This document shows, piece after piece, positions 30,661 through 35,974 of a DNA stretch of 35,974 nt (its first letter is position 1; each line of letters begins with the position of its first letter). This DNA is from Halorubrum coriense DSM 10284 (GTDB lineage Archaea > Halobacteriota > Halobacteria > Halobacteriales > Haloferacaceae), in assembly GCF_000337035.1 (NCBI RefSeq), contig NZ_AOJL01000055.1:3997-39970 (forward strand), written 5' to 3'. The position numbers were made by a program, and so were the translations under genes. Below the pieces are notes generated by a model, which had not been told where the DNA came from, did no database searches, and saw only the letters and a program-made list of their open reading frames with translations.

Positions 30661-32430
30661 ATGGAACTAATAACAATGGAGACTCGACTTTGGAGTCGGG
30701 TTGGATCACTCAACCACGTTGAGACCGTACTCTACTGCTTTTTTCTCCTCTCTCTCGCCGCTGCCGGTGCGAAATTACAATACAGCGGCATAACCCCGTT
30801 CGTGGCGTATCTGTTTGTAATTCTCGCTGCGTCAACTCCTTTGCTACTCGTTACAGGTATCATCCCTGTGCGATCTCAGATGCCAGTGGTCTACTCTTTG
30901 GGGTTGGCAGTCCACTGGCATACAACCCTTGTCACAAACCACCTTTGGGGGTGGGATATCCACTTCGTTTATTACATTGCTCAGCAGACTCAGTCGGTTG
31001 GATCTCTAATACTGGAGACCTCAATGAGCGTCGCCGGACTGGTTGTTGTAACTTGGTTTTCGGCGTTCCTCTCAGAAGTTCTTAACATCCAAATTGTCAC
31101 TGTAATGAAGGTTGTGCTCCCTATGATCGCCGCCATGACACCAGTTGCGATTTTTGCTGTCACACGGCGAATTGATTCCTACAAGGCCGCACCCCCTCTC
31201 GCGGCTGCCGCATTCATCTTTTTCTACCGATATTTCAAGGTGATGCCAAACAAACAGGCACTCGGCGAGTTATTTATCGCACTGCTTCTCCTCTGTTTTG
31301 TTGTCCCTGCCTTCACGAATCGCCGATGGCAAGCGACAATTCCTGTAATTCTAGCAGCTGGACTCGTTCTCGCACACTATGCTACCACACTCATTTACCT
31401 GACTCTCATCTCCGGCGCAATGTTACTCGGTATCATTGCGCGACTTTACTACCGAGACAGCGTCTCGGTCCCCCAAGTGGTTACGGCAACCCTTATTCCA
31501 GCCGGCGTTGGCTGGACATGGTACTATCTCGAAGCTGCACAGGGACGAGTTTTGGTTCACGCAGTAGCGATTGGGTTCAACGCTGTGAGAAAAATCGCTC
31601 AATTGTTGGGAATCGTACCTTCATCTGGCTCCGCTGTCGCCAATCGATCCGGGAGTGGGTATCTGGTCCGCCTGCTCGGCGATCCGCTTTATGCCCTCTT
31701 ACTGGCACTCACTGCTGGCGTCCTAGGATTGGCCGTGCTTGGTGTATTATCCATGCTGTACGTACAGGTCGTTGAAAGACGCGAAGAACCGGAGCTCTTT
31801 CTCAAGGTCGCAGTGACGGCTATTGGACTGATGGGAGCTGGCGTCGTCTTGACTTTCGGACTTGGGTTTGATCGATTGATCTCAATAGTTCTCGTGGTCT
31901 TGGCACCCACCTTATTGGCTGGCGCTTTCGCTGTTCGCCAGTTTTTCCAAAAATCAGGCTTGGGGCTGCCCCGTCGACATGTTGCTGTATCAATCGCTGT
32001 TCTCCTCGGTGTCTGGCTTGTAGTGGGCTCGGGACTAGCGTGGGTGGGTACTGATACAGTACCATCATACGCAATTGGAATCAATGAGGAAGAAGCGGAT
32101 TGGAGAACTTATTCGGACTCAGAGGTATCTACGGTAGCTTGGGCCCACCAATATAACGGAAATGATAATATCTCGGTGTTCAGTTACTCCCGTCTGAACA
32201 GCCGCGATGGGCTACTCGTCGCGGAATTGTTCTACCGACACGACGTACAGACCGTTTCCCCGGGTGAAGATGAGCATAAAAATGGATGCGGAATGTTCTA
32301 TACATCCCATCGTCCGATGAGGGTTCAGAATGAATGGGTTAATCCGGAACAAACAGAGTACTATCGCTCGGCATTAGAGTATGATTCGAGGTACTACGAC
32401 AGCGGAAAAGGATCAATTTACTCCTGTTAA
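30661..32430 (+). CDS. DUF2206-like multi-pass membrane protein
   Basis: A 589-aa protein with roughly 12 hydrophobic segments over residues 20-460 and a soluble C-terminal domain of about 130 residues. The loop after the third helix reads TNHLWGWDIHFVYYIAQQT, matching the WDI-x-x-x-YY signature of archaeal DUF2206 proteins and occupying the place of the acidic catalytic loop of GT-C glycosyltransferases. I therefore infer a polyprenol-phosphate-sugar-dependent glycosyltransferase that works on the outer face, but this is not proven for the family. ATG 30661 is taken; ATG 30676 is nearly as good. It is more GC-rich than its neighbours. The second sulfatase-like gene follows after 128 bases. 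Confidence 0.75.
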   Translation: MELITMETRLWSRVGSLNHVETVLYCFFLLSLAAAGAKLQYSGITPFVAYLFVILAASTPLLLVTGIIPVRSQMPVVYSLGLAVHWHTTLVTNHLWGWDIHFVYYIAQQTQSVGSLILETSMSVAGLVVVTWFSAFLSEVLNIQIVTVMKVVLPMIAAMTPVAIFAVTRRIDSYKAAPPLAAAAFIFFYRYFKVMPNKQALGELFIALLLLCFVVPAFTNRRWQATIPVILAAGLVLAHYATTLIYLTLISGAMLLGIIARLYYRDSVSVPQVVTATLIPAGVGWTWYYLEAAQGRVLVHAVAIGFNAVRKIAQLLGIVPSSGSAVANRSGSGYLVRLLGDPLYALLLALTAGVLGLAVLGVLSMLYVQVVERREEPELFLKVAVTAIGLMGAGVVLTFGLGFDRLISIVLVVLAPTLLAGAFAVRQFFQKSGLGLPRRHVAVSIAVLLGVWLVVGSGLAWVGTDTVPSYAIGINEEEADWRTYSDSEVSTVAWAHQYNGNDNISVFSYSRLNSRDGLLVAELFYRHDVQTVSPGEDEHKNGCGMFYTSHRPMRVQNEWVNPEQTEYYRSALEYDSRYYDSGKGSIYSC

Positions 32431-32529
32431 ATAGAGCAAATTGAGTAATCGAAATTTCAAAATACTCTTTTCGGTAGGTTCAACAAGGCACCCGAAACGG
32501 CGTTAGAGTTCATGATCCAACCCGAGAGC

Positions 32530-32537
32530 TTTTTTAT
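32530..32537 (+). promoter_or_regulatory. TATA-like box of the second sulfatase-like gene
   Basis: CTTTTTTATG at about 32528-32538 lies 21-30 bases before ATG 32559, supporting that start over the GTG at 32538. Confidence 0.45.
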
Positions 32538-32558
32538 GTGGTACGACAGGGTTATTAT

Positions 32559-33950
32559 ATGTCGCGAAACGTCGTACTGCTCGTCTTGGATTCCGTTCGA
32601 AAGGATGTTTTTGACGAGTACGCATCTCGAATTCAATCTAAGTCTAGTATCTCAGCTGCGCAGTGTCGGGCAGCGAGTTCATGGAGCGTACCCAGTCATG
32701 CGAGTATTCTTACGGGCAAACTTCCTCATGAGCATGGGGTTCACACTTTCAACAGGGACATGGAATCGTTGCTTTCTCAGGAAACGATTTGCGACCGCTT
32801 AGATGCTTATCACACCCTAGGAGTGTCAGCGAATGTGTATGCCGGCCCTGCATATGGATTTGACTCCATATTTGACGAGTTTGTTGAGGTACCCAGATAT
32901 CAAAAATTCCCAGAGGCCCTGAACGCCACCACATTCTATAATGAAAGTAATGCAGAGGGCCTTCAGTTGTACCAGGAATTTCTCTCTGCATCTCTCGATA
33001 ATGGGCACTCGCTCAAGAGTCTCGCAAACGGAGTACTCGCGCAGGTCAAACAGTCTACCATGGGGACACGGTTTCCGGACCCCATTGATGATGGGGCAAA
33101 GCTCATCGCTAAAGAATTGAAACGCCGAGTTAAGAAAAGTAAGGAACCGGTCTTCGCGTTTGCAAATTTCATGGAGGCTCATGAGCCGTTCGGTCACATT
33201 CTTGGGTTGGATCGTTCTCTACACACTGCACCGCGAGGCTGGACGTCGGCTGGTGTTGATCGCTGGGAACTCATCACACAACCAGAAGAGTACGAACAAT
33301 ACATTCAGTGGATGAAAGAGTTGTACGCTGCTCACGTAGATTACCTAGACCGTATCATCGCCTCACTCGCCGAAGAATTAGGCGAAAACACGACCATTAT
33401 CGTGACGGCCGACCATGGAGAAAACTTCGGAGCAGAAAGCGGTGATGACGGGCTCTTCGTTCATACGAGTAGCTTGAGTGAGGGTCTGCTCCATGTCCCC
33501 CTTGAGATTCTAAATCCACCAGAATCTGTTAATCGAAATATTTCAGACTATGTGTCACATCTCCAGTTTCCTGAAATTGTTACCAGTATTGCCAACGAAA
33601 CTATTCCTGAACTCACTTGGTCCGAGGTACCTGCGGAAGTGATGGGAATGGCGGCGGGCACAGATCCGCCCTCGAATGAGGAGTACTGGAACAGAACGAT
33701 TCGGTGTGCATACCGGGAATCAGAGAAGATGGAGTGGGACACAGAGGAGAATACTGTCTGCTACCGGATTACAGAAGGTAATCCGAATCAGCAGGAAGAG
33801 CATTCTAATGATATCCAAGTACCAGACTGGGCACTAAACCAATTTGAGGTTCCTATACAAGACGCGAGGCAGCGTGCCCTTGAGCGAAGTAGTGAGATTG
33901 TGGTTGATGATTCAACTTCAGCCCGATTAGAAGATCTAGGCTATCTTTAG
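32559..33950 (+). CDS. Sulfatase-like alkaline phosphatase superfamily protein, Ser at nucleophile position
   Basis: A 463-aa paralogue of the protein at 26241. Motifs: VLLVLDSVRKDVFDEYA with Asp11 and Asp16 near the start; SWSVPSHASILTG, in which Ser43 replaces the formylglycine Cys of the CxPSR motif and His47 the Arg; PHEHGVH; and later TIIVTADHGENFGAE with the paired metal ligands. A Ser-type sulfatase could be activated by an anaerobic maturase, but the SxPSH form is common in haloarchaeal genes where the activity is untested, and a phosphotransferase is equally possible. The C-terminal residues LEDLGYL are shared with the first paralogue. ATG 32559 has a TATA-like box at -25. No signal peptide is visible. 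Confidence 0.85.
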   Translation: MSRNVVLLVLDSVRKDVFDEYASRIQSKSSISAAQCRAASSWSVPSHASILTGKLPHEHGVHTFNRDMESLLSQETICDRLDAYHTLGVSANVYAGPAYGFDSIFDEFVEVPRYQKFPEALNATTFYNESNAEGLQLYQEFLSASLDNGHSLKSLANGVLAQVKQSTMGTRFPDPIDDGAKLIAKELKRRVKKSKEPVFAFANFMEAHEPFGHILGLDRSLHTAPRGWTSAGVDRWELITQPEEYEQYIQWMKELYAAHVDYLDRIIASLAEELGENTTIIVTADHGENFGAESGDDGLFVHTSSLSEGLLHVPLEILNPPESVNRNISDYVSHLQFPEIVTSIANETIPELTWSEVPAEVMGMAAGTDPPSNEEYWNRTIRCAYRESEKMEWDTEENTVCYRITEGNPNQQEEHSNDIQVPDWALNQFEVPIQDARQRALERSSEIVVDDSTSARLEDLGYL

Positions 33951-34315
33951 ATAGATATTCACTTGAACAAGTCATACCCCTTTATGATATTTTAAATACA
34001 TAATCTAGCTGGCTGTACACTGATAATATAAACCTTCTCCAATCTAAGTGCGATCACTAATTGCGTCCTAATGTTGTTTTAATAAAACCACCGCCATACT
34101 GTAGGTGTAGTCGTTACACGCAATTGGCTCGTACGACAATTTAACGATAACCACTAAACAGAGACAGTCTAGATAGCCTGACCGCTATACCTGATTCCAG
34201 TAAGCAGCGTGCCAACCTGACTACTAACTTGGAGTTCGTGGATAGGCAGGTAGAACGCTCTCAACGTGTTTTTTGTATCGCAACCTTTTCACCGGGCCAT
34301 TTGACAGTTCTAAGC
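33951..34315. other. 365-base A/T-rich intergenic region, no gene seen
   Basis: Contains only short repeats such as ACTTG-AA-CAAGT just after the sulfatase-like stop, and several TTTTAAA- and TTTAAC-like runs. The frame of the downstream epimerase is open back to 34229 but the lead has no epimerase-like content. Confidence 0.4.
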
Positions 34316-35227
34316 ATGGACAATCAACGCGTCCTCGTTACTGGCGGGGCCGGTTTTATTGGATCAAACCTCGCAAACCATCTCGCTGAACACAACGATG
34401 TGATCGCCGTCGATGACTGTTACCTCGGTACGCCTGACAATCTTATTGACGATGTCGAGTTCGTCAACGCCTCTGCCGTCGATGACGACCTGCCTACCGA
34501 CGTGGACGTCGTGTTCCACCTTGCAGCGCTTTCGTCGTACAAAATGCACGAGGAAGACCCCGCTCAGGGCGCCCGCGTCAACGTCGAAGGATTCGTGAAC
34601 ACCATCGAACAAGCGCGCAACGACGGCTGTGACACGGTGGTGTACGCAACCACCTCCTCAATCTACGGCGATCGAACCGAGCCGTCGCCGGAAACAATGG
34701 ACGTCGAAGCCCGTACCGGGTATGAAGCCTCCAAACTCGCCCGTGAGCGTTATGCGGAGTACTTCCACAACTTCCACGATATGACGCTCGCCGGCATGCG
34801 CTTTTTCTCGGTGTATCAGGGCTTCGGCGGCGCCGAAGCACACAAAGGCGAATTCGCGAACACGGTCGCGCAGTTCACCGACAAGATTGCTAATGGCGAG
34901 CAGCCTGAACTGTTCGGCGACGGGACTCAGACCCGCGATTTCACTCACGTCGACGATGTCGTTCGCGCCTGTGAACTCGCCGCTGATCACGAACTCCAAG
35001 GGATCTACAACGTTGGCACCGAGGAGAGCTACTCGTTCAATACAATGATTGATCTGATTAACGAGGAACTCGGGACCGATATCGAGCCCACATACATCGA
35101 AAATCCGCTTGATGAGTACGTCCACGATACGATGGCAGACTACTCAAAGCTTCACGAGGCCACCGGGTGGGAGCCAACAATCAGCTTCGAAGAGGGCGTC
35201 TCGCGGGTGTGTGAACCGTATCAATAA
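34316..35227 (+). CDS. NAD-dependent sugar epimerase/dehydratase, second copy
   Basis: Extended SDR nucleotide-sugar epimerase or dehydratase, 303 aa from ATG 34316 (MDNQRVLVTGG). Motifs: GGAGFIGSN, VDDCYLG, FHLAALSS, catalytic TTSSIYG and YEASK (Tyr-x3-Lys), RFFSVYQGFGG and QTRDFTHVDDVV. The RFFSVYQGFG segment differs from RYFNIYGPRQ of the copy at 21795, so substrate choice probably differs. Its codon use is markedly more GC-rich than the 24-34 kb genes to the left, resembling the genes at the window start. The preceding frame (34229-34315) lacks family content, which decides the start. It is followed after 68 bases by the DUF457 copy on the same strand. Confidence 0.9.
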   Translation: MDNQRVLVTGGAGFIGSNLANHLAEHNDVIAVDDCYLGTPDNLIDDVEFVNASAVDDDLPTDVDVVFHLAALSSYKMHEEDPAQGARVNVEGFVNTIEQARNDGCDTVVYATTSSIYGDRTEPSPETMDVEARTGYEASKLARERYAEYFHNFHDMTLAGMRFFSVYQGFGGAEAHKGEFANTVAQFTDKIANGEQPELFGDGTQTRDFTHVDDVVRACELAADHELQGIYNVGTEESYSFNTMIDLINEELGTDIEPTYIENPLDEYVHDTMADYSKLHEATGWEPTISFEEGVSRVCEPYQ

Positions 35228-35295
35228 ATACACGAGTCTCCACTCCACGCCCTCCGATCAGCGACTCCAATCAAGATACTCCCCACGTTCACCGT

Positions 35296-35862
35296 ATGTT
35301 ACCACTGGGGCACCTCACTTTCGCGTATCTCTGGTACGTGCTGTACGCGGCCAGTAGCACCCATCGACTCCCCGCTCGCTTCGCACTCATCCCCCTCGCG
35401 ATCGGGAGTCAGTTTCCAGATCTCATCGACAAACCGCTCGCATACGTTGGCGTCCTCATCTCTGGCCGATCACTTGCGCATTCACTGTTCACATTCGCCA
35501 TCTGTTCGCTTGGGGTCTACTGGGTCGCCATCCGCTTTCGTGGCCGCTGGACTCCAGAGTCATTCGCTGAACGGCTCCGGATTGTCACGCCTGCGGCGTT
35601 CGCCGCTGGGTACGTGAGCCACCTTGTTGGCGATTCGTACCGCTCGCTGCTCATTGGTGACTTTTGGAGTGTCCGGTTTCTGGTGTTCCCGATATATCCC
35701 ATCTCTCGGTCACCCGCTAGCGACATTGCTCCGTGGACGCGGATGTTTCGCATTTACCAGGATATGGGCACGCATCCACAACTGGAACTCATCATCCTCG
35801 CAGTCACACTATTTGCGGCGCTTCGGGTGCGCCAGTATTTGCGAGGAGTTCGGACCGAGTGA
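35296..35862 (+). CDS. DUF457-type membrane-bound metal-dependent hydrolase, copy 2
   Basis: A 188-aa membrane protein paralogous over its full length to the gene at 1517-2098: LPLGHLTFAYLWYVLYAA, GSQFPDLIDKPLAYVG, GRSLAHSLFTF and GYVSHLVGDSYRSLL are all shared. Family and caveats are as for copy 1: predicted metal ligands (His5, the FPD Asp, AHS, SHLxGD) on a multi-pass membrane protein of unknown substrate. The start is ATG 35296. It follows the epimerase gene closely and is followed within 40 bases by an IS200/IS605-type end hairpin. The copies may have arisen by duplication at the two edges of the locus. Confidence 0.82.
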   Translation: MLPLGHLTFAYLWYVLYAASSTHRLPARFALIPLAIGSQFPDLIDKPLAYVGVLISGRSLAHSLFTFAICSLGVYWVAIRFRGRWTPESFAERLRIVTPAAFAAGYVSHLVGDSYRSLLIGDFWSVRFLVFPIYPISRSPASDIAPWTRMFRIYQDMGTHPQLELIILAVTLFAALRVRQYLRGVRTE

Positions 35863-35892
35863 ATCGCTTACTACAGGGTTATAGAGATTCGA

Positions 35893-35931
35893 GGAGAATA
35901 CCTGCGGCTTTAGCCGCAGGATGAATCCGAC
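35893..35931 (+). mobile_element. IS200/IS605-type end hairpin without adjacent transposase gene
   Basis: GAGAATA precedes a perfect 8-4-8 hairpin at 35901-35920 (CCTGCGGC, TTTA, GCCGCAGG), then ATGAATCCGAC. This sequence is typical of ends of haloarchaeal IS1341/IS605 elements. No tnpB coding sequence lies to its left, so it is either a solo end, a palindrome-associated mini-element, or one end of an element continuing past the window. Confidence 0.6.
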
Positions 35932-35974
35932 AGAACTCTCCACGAACCACTGTTCGGTGACATTCCTGAGTTTC

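Noticed and set aside
1-35974. CRISPR array
   Set aside because: No regularly spaced direct repeats of 25-40 bases were seen.

Overview
The window looks like part of a haloarchaeal (class Halobacteria) chromosome or megaplasmid. The predicted proteins are strongly acidic, most starts lack a Shine-Dalgarno site and instead have an A/T-rich TATA-like box about 20-30 bases upstream (leaderless style), and the families are typical of haloarchaea: geranylgeranyl reductase, DUF457 membrane hydrolases, PhiH1-type repressor, UPF0175/PIN toxin-antitoxin, DUF2206 and IS200/IS605 (IS1341-type) TnpB ends. I cannot name a genus. No rRNA, tRNA or CRISPR array is visible.

Layout. (1) 1-2.6 kb: the 3' end of a TnpB element, a geranylgeranyl reductase, a DUF457 membrane protein and a Nudix hydrolase. 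(2) 2.7-10 kb: a gene-poor stretch with several inverted repeats, a winged-helix protein with two membrane helices, then a small gene and two very large ORFs (712 and about 777 aa) that appear to be distant paralogues sharing a nuclease-like core and a primase-like C-terminal winged helix. (3) 10-15.8 kb: a toxin-antitoxin-rich patch. It holds a Fic protein with its own DNA-binding domain, a PIN/UPF0175 pair with a perfect palindromic operator, a decayed copy of a winged-helix/TumE-like pair, an IS200/IS605 3' remnant, an HNH nuclease and an intact copy of the same winged-helix/TumE-like pair in opposite orientation. (4) 16-21.3 kb: a tightly overlapping minus-strand operon (zinc-ribbon protein, winged helix, cysteine/histidine protein, 939-aa double winged-helix protein, 81-aa protein, PD-(D/E)XK endonuclease) with stem-loops placed directly against two start codons, and a divergent PhiH1-like repressor. 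Regions 2-4 read as one or more integrated mobile or defence islands.

(5) 21.8-35.2 kb: a cell-surface glycan locus. Two NAD-dependent sugar epimerases bracket a DPM1-like GT2, a polysaccharide deacetylase, a FemAB-like transferase, a GT4 glycosyltransferase, a flippase-like membrane protein, a DUF2206 membrane protein and two sulfatase/phosphotransferase-superfamily proteins whose nucleophile is Thr or Ser rather than Cys. This is the set expected for making, modifying and exporting a lipid-linked glycan. Much of it (about 24-34 kb) is clearly more A/T-rich than 5-20 kb, suggesting a separate origin. (6) 35.3-36 kb: a second DUF457 paralogue in the opposite orientation to the first, followed by another IS200/IS605-type end hairpin. 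Each DUF457 copy lies within about 1.3 kb of such an end.
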